Below, in pieces: positions 12,033-23,039 of a stretch of 64,000 bases of DNA. This DNA comes from Rhipicephalus microplus (lineage: Eukaryota > Arthropoda > Arachnida > Ixodida > Ixodidae). The stretch lies in assembly GCF_043290135.1 (NCBI RefSeq), contig NC_134710.1, positions 254,745,592 through 254,809,591 of the forward strand, read 5' to 3'. Positions within the stretch are counted from its first letter, which is position 1, and every line of letters begins with the position of its first letter. Under the pieces are notes generated by a model. That model did no database searches, had not been told where the DNA came from, and saw only the letters and a list, made by a program, of their open reading frames with translations. The position numbers and the translations under genes were made by a program.

Positions 12033-13485
12033 CAATCTGTTCCTTCAGGTTTAGCTCCATTAGTGCGGAGCTGCCATAATTTCTCTCGCTTTCTCTCCAT
12101 GGTTTTCTTTTATTCTTCTTGCCTCTCACTACACCGGGATAGCTTTTCGGGTAAACATCCGAGCATTGCGACTGTACTGAGCCACCGCGTCAACATTAAT
12201 GACAGTGCAGTCCGGCATCCAAAAAGTTTCGTCCTACTGCGACGAACTTGCACATGAACTTAAGCATTGCAAGATCTTTTCACATAAATTTTCCAGGAAT
12301 AAAAGAAAACAATTATTTTAATTTCATAAAATGTTTCCCTTCAAAACGGCTGATTATGTCGAACACCTCGATTTTACATTAACTGCCACATTAGACAAAA
12401 CACGTAATTAACACTCTTTTTTGGGCCAGCTAGTGAACTATTGAGCACGCCAGCGCTGCCCTATTATGCATTCATGTAACGTCGATAAACTTGCAGTCAA
12501 GACTTGTATGTTGCCGCAATTTTTTTTTCGAGAAAATTTCAAACATGCACCGAAAAAGTTGAAGGAAACCTTGTGTTTAACTAATGCTATGCTGAGACAA
12601 AATATAGAGGGCTCAGGCTGCGACATTTGTGACCGGTCATTATGACTTCACCATAAGGGGCCCACAGATTAACAACTACAGTTTTGTTGACGACTTTTGT
12701 AGCCTATATTCATCCTTAATTGAAATTCAGCAACCATTATATGGATCAACAAGGAATTGCCGTAAAAAAAAAGATTTGGGGTAAAAAGGTCGGTATTTAT
12801 GTGTTCATTATACATATTAACCCTTGCAGAATTAACACTCCGTGAAGATATTCTTGAAGCTTTGCTTCATTAGGGCAAGTGACTCTGCTTGTTCCGTCAC
12901 ACGTTGATTTCTGGCCGCACTATTTCCTTATTCCATTCTATTGCGAGCACGTTTCTCTCTTTCGGCACTTGTTAGCTTTTTTCAAAGATATTTTCATATA
13001 AATTGTTTTCAGGGCTCATGACCTTGTTTGCCGATGTTTGTGCTTGCTGCTTTTTTAGTGCACTTCAGCAATGCCTTTGGGAAATATAGGTAATGGTGTC
13101 GCCCCTAAATAAATAAATAACATTTAAATTAAAACACAAACTATGATGGTTTACTAAAAGTCTTCACAGAAAAACTTGAAATTGATGAAAAAGAATGAAA
13201 GAACGTGGACACTATAGTGAAATGTGAGTATGCAGCGCATATCATTCAGGCTGGAAGAGTTTACAGTTATATTAGTGGACCTAAGATAGCAATAGCAGAT
13301 AACGTTAAAACTGCTATAAATTTATGGACTTAGATAACGGCAACAGTGTAGTATTGCCCCATAAAAAATTAAACGGCCTATCTCACACTCACTAAGCAAA
13401 CAGCGAACTCTCACGTAATTGAATCACTTCAGTGATTTAACTACAATCTTTGACACATATTTCCAGTTTAAAAAATGAAATACTG
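12033..13485. other. No gene seen
   Basis: AT-rich sequence with no open frame that has coding character and no recognised repeat. Confidence 0.55.
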
Positions 13486-13655
13486 TCGTTTTTGGGCTAA
13501 AATTAAAATACGATCCTGAGGCATGCCGTAGCAGAAGAATCCGGATCAATTCTGAGCCAACGAGGTTATTTCGTTTTTGGGCCAAAATTAAAATACGATC
13601 CTGAGGCACACCGTAGTAGAAGAATCCGGATTAATTCTGAGCCAACGAAGTTATT
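13486..13655. repeat. 85-bp direct tandem duplication
   Basis: Units 13486-13570 and 13571-13655 are exactly the same length and differ at only a handful of positions, mostly transitions. Each contains CGATCCTGAGGCA and CCGTAGCAGAAGAATCCGGA-type words that resemble the GCCGTAGTGGAGG...CCGGA block of the SINE body. The unit may therefore derive from a degenerate SINE. Many differences are C/T or G/A. Confidence 0.85.
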
Positions 13656-13817
13656 CAACGTGGCCTTAATAAAAGTATAAACGTTCTTGCTTTAGATCCG
13701 ATTGATACAACCGGGAATAGAAAAAACCACCCTTTCTTTAATAGTGCAACGTAATAGCTGTGTATTTCCAGTTAGTGAAACATCAGCCCGTGTTCACGCA
13801 GAAATAAAAATTTTGCG

Positions 13818-13967
<150 letters not shown>

Positions 13968-14208
13968 TACGAGCGAGCCAATTAAGGCCAATCACGTTAC
14001 TGGACCTGTTAATAGCGTAGGTGACTAGCCAGTTACAAATTGCGTTTACGAACGGTAAGTGCTATCAATCTCTAGCGAAAAAGCTGCAATAATTACATTA
14101 CATAAATATGGAATCAAGACAAAACGAACGCTTCCAATTGGGAACCTCTGCACTGACTGTTACATTCGTAAAAGTTAGCCGATAAATATTTGCCGACGTC
14201 GAAGATGA

Positions 14209-14327
14209 TGATAGAGCTCGAGAACAGAACGATCACAAAGAGACAAGAAGGAGACGAGCGATCTTTGTTTGGGTTCTCGCGCTATAACTATCGTCATGTT
14301 ATACCATCTAGCCCAAACTGTCACACC
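14209..14327 (-). mobile_element. Short self-complementary mobile element, copy 1 (10-bp TSD)
   Basis: A 119-bp segment flanked by exact TCGAAGATGA duplications at 14199-14208 and 14328-14337. Inside, the inner part folds on itself: the left side contains CGAGAAC, and the right side ends GTTCTCGCGCTATAACTATC. One shoulder (ATACCATCTAGCCCAAACTG) is unpaired. It is the reverse-orientation homologue of 17841-17978, with the same boundaries and shoulder but about 7 nt lost from its left arm. It has no ORF of note and no tRNA-like promoter boxes. Confidence 0.8.
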
Positions 14328-14337
14328 TCGAAGATGA

Positions 14338-15409
14338 AACCGCGTGCTTCAGGAGAAACCGTTGAAGCCCTCCATATAAAGATATGCTGAGGTGAAGCTG
14401 ACACATACAGCCACGGTGTTTCTCCCTGGAATAATCCCGGCGTTTTTTTGTTTGTTTGTTTGCTAAGCTTTTCTCAACTACTGGTTACATTTGTCTAGAA
14501 ATCTCAATTGGTGTTCGCCGCCTGTCTACTGTCTTCATCTTTATTGCACCAGCGTTGAGTAGTGGGACTTGCCCAACTTCTGTGGCACTTACCCATTCAT
14601 GAAGATGATGTTTTTTTTTTGTACACACGTTTTTGTACGCACCAAAGTTTTTACGGTTAGCTTAAACACCGTCGCTGTAAAAATAATGGTGATAAACTAT
14701 TATAGTATTAGCGATAGTTTGTTAGGTGTTACGTAATTATGCAAAGTTGATGCACGCAACGTTGACGTTACTCTTCCGTTGTCTGTATCGCTGATTTGTT
14801 GCTAAGATGAGCAACCATAGTATCTGTACACAGTGCCCACCTGCTACGGTGTCAGTAGAAACTGACAGTATTGAAATAAATAAATAAATAAATAAATGGT
14901 AAGGATAGTTATAGAATTCACAAGCCAAAACCATGATATGCGATGGGGTGCGCTAATTGCGTTTGTGTGTGTGTGGGGGGGGGGGGTAACTGTGAGGAAG
15001 TTTATATTAATTTTTACCGCTTAAGTTCTTTAACGTGCATACAAATCTAAGTAAATTGTCGTTTTCTTTCACTTCGACCCCATCGAAATTCGGGCACCGT
15101 AACGAGCATCCTACATTGTCCAAAAAGGTGCATTTTCAATTAAAAAAAAACAAAAGTGGTACTTCCGCTTTTGTGAAATTTGTGGTGCCCTAATGAATTC
15201 CGCCAACTACGTTAGCTTCAGGAAAGTGAACGGAACAATAACAAGAGCCACCTGGTCTACCTGCACGTGCGATCCTCCTGGAGAGCTTTACTTTTGTCAA
15301 GAAACACGGCACTTGCGAGGAGGGCCGTCTAAAGCGATAGTGTTCTTGAAGACACGTGTTGGGCTGTCTACCGTATAATGAGACCTATGGCACGCATCTA
15401 ACTGTCTTT
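14338..15409. other. No gene; degenerate SINE piece near 15020-15110
   Basis: AAGTTCTTTAACGTGCATAC at about 15023 matches the SINE body and is followed by weak similarity to the SINE head region. A short AAAT repeat lies near 14873-14897, and a TG/G run near 14963-14987. No gene is recognised. Confidence 0.45.
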
Positions 15410-15850
15410 GTAACATCAGAAGACCTCCTCCCCACGCTCGTCTCGCGTAGGTGACCCTGGTTGTTTTCAGTTAAGGCGTCACAACAATCGTATCAGCACC
15501 ACACAAGCAGCAGTCGTGGTCACTTGTGTCGACCTATATATACAAGGGCTCAGCGTTTTCAAGTGAGTGACTAAACTGCGACCTGTTTTCACTTAAGTCG
15601 CGCGGCGTGCTCCTACCTCGACGAGCGAGCTGTCGGACACGCTGGCACCGTCTTTCTTTTGTGTGGGGACCGGGCTCCCCCGTCGCATCTGGACTGGGCT
15701 GTGTCGGAAGACAACGTCCGTGAAACCGCAATCTTTTCGGGGAATATCTCTGTTCACGCACCGGGCTGAATGTCGGCGCAAGACTCTTTGGGCCTTTCTC
15801 TGCCATGCCTCTCGCCACCTTGTCGTCAATAAATATATCGGAATTTACGT
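15410..15850 (+). mobile_element. Candidate solo LTR
   Basis: The segment begins TGTAACATCAG, has a TATA-like CTATATATACAAGG near 15534 and a polyadenylation signal AATAAATATAT near 15830, then a terminal TTACGTCA region. This order (5' TG, TATA box, GC-rich middle, AATAAA about 290 bp further on) is that of an LTR. No target duplication and no second copy in the window support it, so it could instead be a host promoter or first exon region. Confidence 0.35.
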
Positions 15851-17470
15851 CATCGGTGTGCACATTTTCACAAGTGAGGATTATTTTTTTTTTCTCAGCC
15901 TTGGGTTAATTTTTACGCCGTTGAAACAGTGCAAGTGCGTGGGATGCTCCCAACTGTCTCCTTTTTCAGTTTTTTTTTCTAATCACTCTATCTCCTAGTT
16001 TTTATTTCTGTGACTTCTATATCTTGTCTTCTGTATCTAGAAGAAAAATGTTTCTCTAGAACTGTTCATCAAACAAGCAATAACCAATTACATGTATTAG
16101 TGAAAGCAGTCAGCAAATATGGCAAACGGCTATTGCGGAAGGAAAAAGGGATGGATGTGACTGCTCGTGCGATCAGCTCTCGCTGTTGAACATACAATGA
16201 GCCCTGCGTCTGCTAATATTTTTATATCATTTTTTTATTTTCAACCTAAAAATTTACTGCGCATTCAATATAAACAATCGGAAAGAATTCATGGGATCTG
16301 CAGAGATTGTTGTAAAGGCTATTCTAAATTTGTTCTTCATTCAATCCAATTAAAGCGCATGCTGTAACTTTTTTCTTTCTAAATAGTTGAGAATGATTGG
16401 CAGCTATCTTTCTCGGCCCGTACATGCTGTTTTACCAAGCGATTTCTACAAAATACTTGGATGGAACATCCGCTGTCTGACTTTTGGATTTCTCTTGCAT
16501 TGCTCTCTTGCAAATCCTTGCGTGTATGGATATTACAGCGCTCAACGGTGGCCCAATAACTGGCTGTTTGAAATACGTCGGCACCAGCTATTGTTTCATA
16601 CATTAGGTTGATTTTTCTTGTTTTTGTAGAATCTGAGTGCCATTGCATCATCCACTTGCAGCGATCTTTTAAATGTGCACTAAGTGAAAGTATAATGTAG
16701 AGCTAGATGAATTTATTATTGCTATAGAAGTGCACGTAGTCAAACGACTTCATAACGAAGTGCTCGGAACCTTTACGACTTCACTATACAAGTCCTTTCG
16801 TTCCACAGGCGTTCACTGATATGACATGGAACTGCACTTGTTTCATGCCTTATAACACATCACTTTATCGCGTAGAATAATGCCGCAAAAAGTCCCACTG
16901 TGGCTCCTTAATTTCAACCACCCACGCCACAACGGTAGAGTTTCAGTAATTACCGCCTGAACTTCTCCGTGTACTCTCTGTACCATTGAGTCCGTGCTAA
17001 CGCCACAAGAGAGGTACCATCAACTATAACGTGCGGCGGCACACGATTTTTCATATTCACCATTTGACCGCGTTACGAAAGCTCTGTATTTGAATCCACA
17101 AAGCTGTCAGTTCGTAGGTACTCTTGTGTATGTCTATAAGCGTCATCAATAATATTCCAAGTATTATGATTAGCTTCAAGTCTATCTTACGAAAAATTCT
17201 ACCAAAAGACGTTCTTATCATTGGCTGTGGTCATACGAATGAAAAATTTGCGCTTACAATTTTCTTTACTGTTGCTTCAAACGCAGCGTCTCAATGCCTT
17301 ATGACGTCCTTATGTATACAAGGTATATTCATCGCAATTTCGCGCAAATAATGGAAGCGGTATACTTTACGCATTTCCTGTTTCTTATGGGTACCAAGAA
17401 CACTATAAAGTGATGCTGCGCCCTGCGAGGTGCCATTGATTTCATTATGAATTAACCGGCTAATTGGCGG
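15851..17470. other. No gene seen
   Basis: AT-rich sequence with only chance open frames (up to 90 codons). No recognised motif, repeat or RNA. Confidence 0.5.
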
Positions 17471-18025
17471 TCAGTGTTCTGCGACTCAAAGGCGGCTCTA
17501 CAACGTATTCACTCGGCCCTTCATCACGGATTGTACGAACAACTTCTATGGGAGATACAAGAAATGCTGCACTATATGCGACTGAAAAAGGACACAACGT
17601 TGTATTTCTGTGGGTACCAAGCCATTGCGGTATCTCCGACAATGACCTCACAGATGAAGCTGCCTGAAAAGCACACGCAGACACATACCTTGTTTGTACC
17701 TTTATCGAGAATTCACGAGCTTGATACTTAAGCCGGTACAAAACACAAAAGTCCTTACAGTTCACACATTATCGATTGCATTCTCTCGACCCGCCTCTAC
17801 GACTGCGGCTTCTACCTGGTATTTCCCGGCAGCAAGATAGAAGTGTGGCAGCTTGGGCTAGTTGGTATGGCATGACGATAGTTATAGTGCGAGAACAAAA
17901 CGATGACACAGAGACAAGAAGGACGAGTCCTTCTTGTCTCGGTGTCTTCGTCTTGTTCTCGCGCTATAGCTATCGTCAAGCAAGATAGAGTGTTGTGCCG
18001 TCTGCTTCTGGATGTATAGCATTCA
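17471..18025 (+). pseudogene. LINE RNase H / C-terminal fragment
   Basis: Translated pieces include FCDSKAALQRI and, after a frameshift, FLWVPSHCGISDNDLTDEAA. These are the metal-binding Asp and the VPxHxGxxxND blocks of the RNase H domain found in I-group LINEs. Further on, RLHSLDPPLRLRLLPGISRQ and, after the 138-bp insertion at 17841-17978, DRVLCRLLLDV continue the C-terminal tail. It is a stop- and frameshift-ridden relic with no RT or endonuclease beside it. Confidence 0.75.
17841..17978 (+). mobile_element. Short self-complementary mobile element, copy 2 (10-bp TSD)
   Basis: A 138-bp insertion bounded by exact AGCAAGATAG repeats at 17831-17840 and 17979-17988; removing it and one repeat restores the LINE reading through the site. 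Within it, 17874-17924 and 17927-17977 are 51-bp inverted arms with five mismatches and a 2-nt loop, preceded by an unpaired shoulder of about 33 bp (GTGTGGCAGCTTGGGCTAGT). A near-perfect hairpin of this size could form in RNA or single-stranded DNA. There are no polymerase III boxes, no poly-A tail and no outer inverted repeat, so the class is unclear. Confidence 0.88.
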
Positions 18026-19340
18026 CCAACGCCTTGAACATTGAATGAACATTTTGAAGGTACTGCCAAAATCACTCAAACACCACTAGTAATTCGTCCA
18101 CACACTAAGGAGCCTGTTACTCACAGTTTTAGTTTTCATATGTTCGACCACTCACTTCAAATTTCAACATTTTGTCATAAGTTCACTATTGATGCGAGCG
18201 CAATGTGTGCAGTTCGAGAAATAAGGTACCATCACACACACACACAAAAAAAAACCGATTGCATCTCTCTTTTATACGTTGTTGTGCGCGTTGTCTAATA
18301 TTATGAACAACTGTAACCATAAGCGCTCACTTATCATTTTTTAATGAGACGAAAACTAGGCAGAGAAAAACGTATTTTACGTAATGCCTGTTTTTTAATG
18401 TGTTTTCTTTTATTTTGCGCATTTTTATATAAAAACGAGGACTTGAATGGCGAAAAGAACCGTCCACCCACGGTGTATGAAGCAACGCCACTAATTTTTG
18501 GAATCGCCCTGAAGAATGTCTCTGTTCCCAGGCGCTTCTTCATTGTGCGTCATGTGAAGCCCTCCTAAAGCTGTGCAGTGTGGTGACGAGTATAATAGCG
18601 CGTGCGCCTATCCGTCGCCGTGGTGGTGAACAGAGACACGACTGCTCAAGGCGGCGTGCTGACAGGTGCTAACCGCCACCATATGACGAGCCCCTGCGAG
18701 TGCCCACTAGGCGCCGCCATCTCTCACCCGTACACGACGCTCAGCACGCGGAGGGCGGCCTCGTCTGTGTGTCGCTGCGTCTCTTTTTTTTCTTTTTCAT
18801 GCGTGTTTCGCGGCGGGGCAGCACTATTTATATAGGCTAGGTGGCCCCGAAAACGGTCACCGTGGCTACCGTAAAGTGGAGAAGTGGTCTGAAACACGCA
18901 TTTCATGTGACGACCCGCCACTTTTTACATAGCGACAGGAACTGCCAGCGGCTGTCTTTCAACTACAAACAGTCTGTACAGACGATAGCATCCGTGCTGG
19001 TTTTTTTCGCTGCTGGAAAGGAAGAGACGCAGAAAGGTGACACCGTTTGAAGGTTGATCCACAGTCACTTAAAACGATAAGTCGAACATTAGACACCCAA
19101 ACAAAACGACCTTATTTTAGCTGCCTTTTTAAAAGCATGCGATCGCGCATCGCTAGTACTAAAATCTGAATGGACAGTAGGCACGGCCTTGGTCTCACTA
19201 TACGTATACATAGTGAATGTTTAAAGGACTATACCTGGCAATTGTAATATTTATTGAGGATTTGCCCACCGACATTTGCGCCAACGTAAGACGTTTTGCT
19301 GGCGACTCTAAAAAAAAATGACTCCTTCTCTTGAGTAGAT
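18026..19340. other. No gene; GC-rich block with TATA-like site
   Basis: 18600-18840 is GC-rich and ends in CTATTTATATAGGC (about 18826-18839), a TATA-like sequence that could mark a promoter or LTR, but no transcript structure supports this. 18344-18568 has a 74-codon plus-strand frame without recognised motifs. The rest is featureless. Confidence 0.4.
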
Positions 19341-19488
19341 ATATATGTGTGGTTTAACGTCCCAAAACTACCATATGATTATCAAAGATGCCGTAAAGGA
19401 AGGCTCCAGGAATTAGGACCATACGGGGTTCTCAAATCCGAGCACACAGGCCATTTTTTCACTTCCGTCGAAAAAGCAGCCGCCGCAG
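19341..19488 (-). mobile_element. Partial SINE, minus
   Basis: Contains GTTTAACGTCCCAAAACTAC and CATATGATTAT, which match the SINE 3' part, then AAGCAGCCGCCGCAG. The tRNA-like head is absent because the next SINE adjoins it. Confidence 0.75.
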
Positions 19489-19733
19489 ATTTATTGATTG
19501 ATATGTAGGGTTTAACGTCCCAAAACCACCATATGATTATGAGAGACGCCGTAGTGGAGGGCTCCGGAAATTTAGACCACCTGGGGTTCTTTAACGTGCA
19601 CCCAAATCTGAGCACACGGGCCTACAACATTTCCCCCTCCATCGGAAATGCAGCCGCCTCAGTCAAGATTCGATCCCGCGACCTGCGGTTCAGCAGACGA
19701 GTACCAATCTCCACTAGACCACCGCGTAGGCTT
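19489..19733 (-). mobile_element. tRNA-derived SINE, minus, full length
   Basis: Begins at the left with the ATTGATTGATATG tail and ends at the right in the tRNA-like head (GATTCGATCCCGCGACC as B-box complement, CCACTAGACCACCGCG as A-box complement). It lies head-to-tail behind the truncated copy at 19341-19488, so the later one probably inserted into the earlier one's head. Confidence 0.88.
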
Positions 19734-20198
19734 CTTCTCTTGTGTCGACGTAAGACATTTTACTGACGGTTCTCTAAAAAGTAATCACTTCGTCGTCGTC
19801 GTCCCCCCTCCTCCCCGCGCCTACATGCATTACCAAAGCCTACCGGATGAAGAAGTGTTCTTGCGTGCATTCGTTGCAATACACAGAATACCCCAGCTAA
19901 CATTACCTACAGTTCAAGTTGCTAACTAAGGCATGGAGTAAGTAGCGCAGTTTGTGTGTGCGTGCGTGAGTGCGTGCGTGTTGCCTCAAGGGACGCACAA
20001 CCAATTTTTCTCGACCCAGTTTTTACGGCACAACAGAAAGCTCACCATTCTCGGTGTTTGTAGCTGCAACGGTTGATCTCAAAAGTACGTTTATTTCCTA
20101 AGCAGTATTTTTCCAGCTGAAAAGCCTCTAAAGTGGACGAAGGCGTCCTTGAGCAACGCTGTAAAGTGATAGCGATGCCGAAGCATTCCTCGTATTGC
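19734..20198. other. No gene seen
   Basis: A short TG/CG-rich stretch lies near 19952-19980. No feature is otherwise supported. Confidence 0.5.
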
Positions 20199-20366
20199 TC
20201 AAGCTTCTGCTTTCACAGAACTGTGGTCAACCATCTTAATATCGAAATCTTCAAACGTTTTAGGGGCGAAGGTCCTCAGGGTCGAGCCATGTCCACCGTC
20301 GTCCATCGATGACGACGATGAAGAACAAGCGCGTTCCAGACCAAACATGTTCTTTCTGTCACCACT
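20199..20366 (-). CDS. Candidate terminal exon, unidentified
   Basis: A minus-strand open frame ends in TGA at 20199-20201 and encodes a composition typical of a real C-terminus: a serine run (ACSSSSSSMDDGGHGS), then TFAPKTFEDFDIKMVDHSS. A TGCTGCGCAG acceptor-like sequence lies just upstream at about 20367-20376 on the plus strand. No upstream exon is seen in the window, and I do not recognise the protein. It could be a chance open frame. Confidence 0.28.
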   Translation of the reverse strand, partial: SGDRKNMFGLERACSSSSSSMDDGGHGSTLRTFAPKTFEDFDIKMVDHSSVKAEA

Positions 20367-20399
20367 GCGCAGCACATGCAAACCACTATACTTCATGAC

Positions 20400-21065
20400 T
20401 ATAGAGACCAGATTATAGAGAAATGCCTAGTTTGTTGTGTCCATATCATGCCACTTTGACATGTGAGCATTAATTGGAGGTTGAGGGGCACTATGCAGGA
20501 TCGGCCGAGTTTCGCGAAACTCGGGATCTTCCTGAGCTCTGGCGACACTCCCTTTTGAATGAGCCAACAATATACAAAAAATTTAAATCTACCCCTCATC
20601 GCGCTGCATTTCATTGATACGATGAAAGCAGTCATCGCGTTAAGAGCGGTCGACTAAGTTGGGCACTGTTTTCAAACCAGAGACATCTTCTTTCAATAAC
20701 TTGCCGTTCCACCTCAGTGCAGACGTACACCAATGCAATAAAAGTGTCCGAAATTTTTCATGGTGCCATTTTTTAGAGGTCCATGGTGTGGAAATTCGTT
20801 TTGAAACTTTTAAGGCTGACGCTAAGTCTGTTTAAAAATAATCAGCACCGTGGCCTCTGAGATCAGTACAGGCCGAGCGTCTTACAACATCGCGACCACA
20901 GCTAAACCCGAGGCCATGTGTCATCATAGTCAGGCTGTATATTCTAGCGCGCTGCTCGGCCGCTAGCTCCTGAGCACGTGCCGCCGGCTAATTAGTTATC
21001 AGGAATGAAGTTCCTAAAGCCGTGGGTCTGTCCCTCCTGGCTCGTGGGACGTGACCACCTAGTTA
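20400..21065. other. No gene seen
   Basis: No coding run, repeat or RNA is recognised. Confidence 0.5.
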
Positions 21066-21088
21066 ATGACACACGCACACGCACACGC

Positions 21089-21180
<92 letters not shown>
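21066..21180. repeat. (AC)n microsatellite
   Basis: Starts as ACACGC repeats, then becomes pure AC to 21180. His-Thr and Cys-Val repeat open frames across it are artefacts. Confidence 0.97.
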
Positions 21181-21184
<4 letters not shown>

Positions 21185-22198
21185 GATTCACGGTTTACCT
21201 ATAAAGCCCTCCGAAGCTTCGCCCCACTCATCATTATTCACTCCGTGGATATGCTGTGATTTTTCGGCTGCCATAGTTAGGCGGGACATGCGATGACCAA
21301 GCTGAAACCAGGCTGACTACAGCATGCTAGTTGATGGGCCAACTAACGTGACGCTAACTAACGAGACGTTAATTATGAGGACGAAAAGTAAAACCATGGT
21401 AGTTAGCCCTTAATTAATATGATTACAATTAGTATCCTGCTAATCAGTATTATGTTTAATTTCGGTACTCATCATGGCCTTGCTAATTGCGCTTGACATA
21501 ATTGCCTTTTAATTGAAGCTCTATCAATGAAGACAAGACGGGTAGTGTAATGATCGTTCAGCCTCAGCCAATTAATACAATCAAAATTAAGACACAGCTG
21601 CATAATGTGGTCTTCACCTCGAAGCTGACAACGCACATGCGTAGACGACCAACTTAAAAAGCTGCAAGAAGCTAGGTTAACACAAGCTCCTCTATGGCTC
21701 CAGCCTTGAACAAGTAGTGTAAGCTCAAAAATTATTTTATATGCGATGAAGCTGCCGCTGAGCGTTCACCACATCAAACGCTTGACAGTCACACCGGCAC
21801 CATCACAGTCACAAGTTAAAATCGAACCTTCTCAGAATCAATGAGTTCGTATGCGAGTTCATGGATACAAACTCAAGGTATCCGAGTTCGCGGATACAAG
21901 TTCACGGTATCAGAGTTCAGTCAGTTTGATTGACAGACGCCTGCGGCGATGATTGGGTACGCTCACCACGTTTGCTCTTGCCGAGGAGCTGTACTCACGT
22001 CGAGCGGCACGATTAATCTATCAGCTTTATCGCGCTCACTATGCACACACAGACGCAGAAGTAGAAATGATATCACCACGCGGCTACGAAGTCTCGCATT
22101 CAATTTTACCGCGCTCACGACATATCCAATCACGACCGCGTTGCCGCCATGATGCGAGCGCCCCTGGCGACCCCTTGTCCTTATATTTATCTGCAATC
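21181..22198. other. No gene; short GAGTTC/GGATAC repeats
   Basis: At 21841-21921 the words GAGTTC and GGATACAA alternate several times (for example CGAGTTCGCGGATACAAG), a small degenerate tandem array. 21950-22160 is GC-richer with overlapping open frames on both strands but no recognised domain. Confidence 0.45.
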
Positions 22199-22199
22199 T

Positions 22200-22262
22200 T
22201 GGCCTCCGAGATGGCGGGCGCGCGGCGTGAAATCCGCCGCGCACTTGCCATCTCGGAGGCCA
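22200..22262. repeat. 28-bp inverted repeat (hairpin)
   Basis: Arms 22200-22227 and 22235-22262 (TGGCCTCCGAGATGGC at the outer ends) are complementary with a few mismatches around a 7-nt loop. Weaker complementarity seems to extend outwards. It could be the centre of a palindromic DNA element or a structured RNA; no target duplication was found. Confidence 0.7.
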
Positions 22263-22875
22263 CGCTGAAATACTTGATAGCAGCGTAACCAGCAGCACGA
22301 GAGTGCTCTCGAGAGTGCTGGAAACTTCCATGCAGCGGTGTAACGAAATAATCGGTTCGAAAGAGGACATACGCACATGAACACACCTGTGGGAGGCGCG
22401 TGTTTAGCTGGCAAAAAGATAGCACGTCACTGCGCTGTTAACGTGTTCAATGAGTGGTGGCGCTGCTGACGCCTTCACACGCGGTGTTTCTTTGATAACC
22501 GCCGCAAATGTCCTATATGCTCTGCCAACGCCGCGCGCGTTCTCGTAAGTATTTTTTTTTAATCAACGCTGCTATCACGCGCTCCGCACTCTCTTCATGC
22601 CATGGCCGCCGCACAGTGAGCTCAGAACCAACTCGTCTTCCCGAGAAGCCCGGGCCATCCAGCATAGTACTTAAGAAGAGCTTTTACAGTGCTTTTTATT
22701 GTGCCTCTAATTGCATATTTTTCACGTTTGTGCCTAGATTTCTATAAGTGCCGATAAATGCCTATTTTTCAAATTGGTGCCTATGTAAACACTATTTAAC
22801 CTCCAACTTCGCAATAGACAGGGAGGCTGGTATTCAAGTTACCGGGCGAAATTTAGTTTTCGGAACTCTATCGGC
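22263..22875. other. No gene seen
   Basis: Includes a small GAGAGTGCTCTCGAGAGTGC palindrome near 22300. Otherwise featureless. Confidence 0.5.
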
Positions 22876-23039
22876 CACGGATGAATGGATGGATGGATGG
22901 ATATGGCTGTACCCTTTAGATCGGGCGGTGGCTAGCGCCACCAAGCCGTAATACTTAATGAACCAAAAACTAGATTTATTATTTTTTTCTTTAAAAAGTG
23001 AGTTTGGGGATTCGTACTTTGCAGTGAAGAGTTTAATTT

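Noticed and set aside
11600..12129. Minus-strand frames rich in Phe, Leu and Ser resembling membrane proteins
   Set aside because: They arise from the purine-rich tract; hydrophobicity is a composition effect.
21005..21296. His-Thr repeat open frames
   Set aside because: Product of the (AC)n microsatellite.
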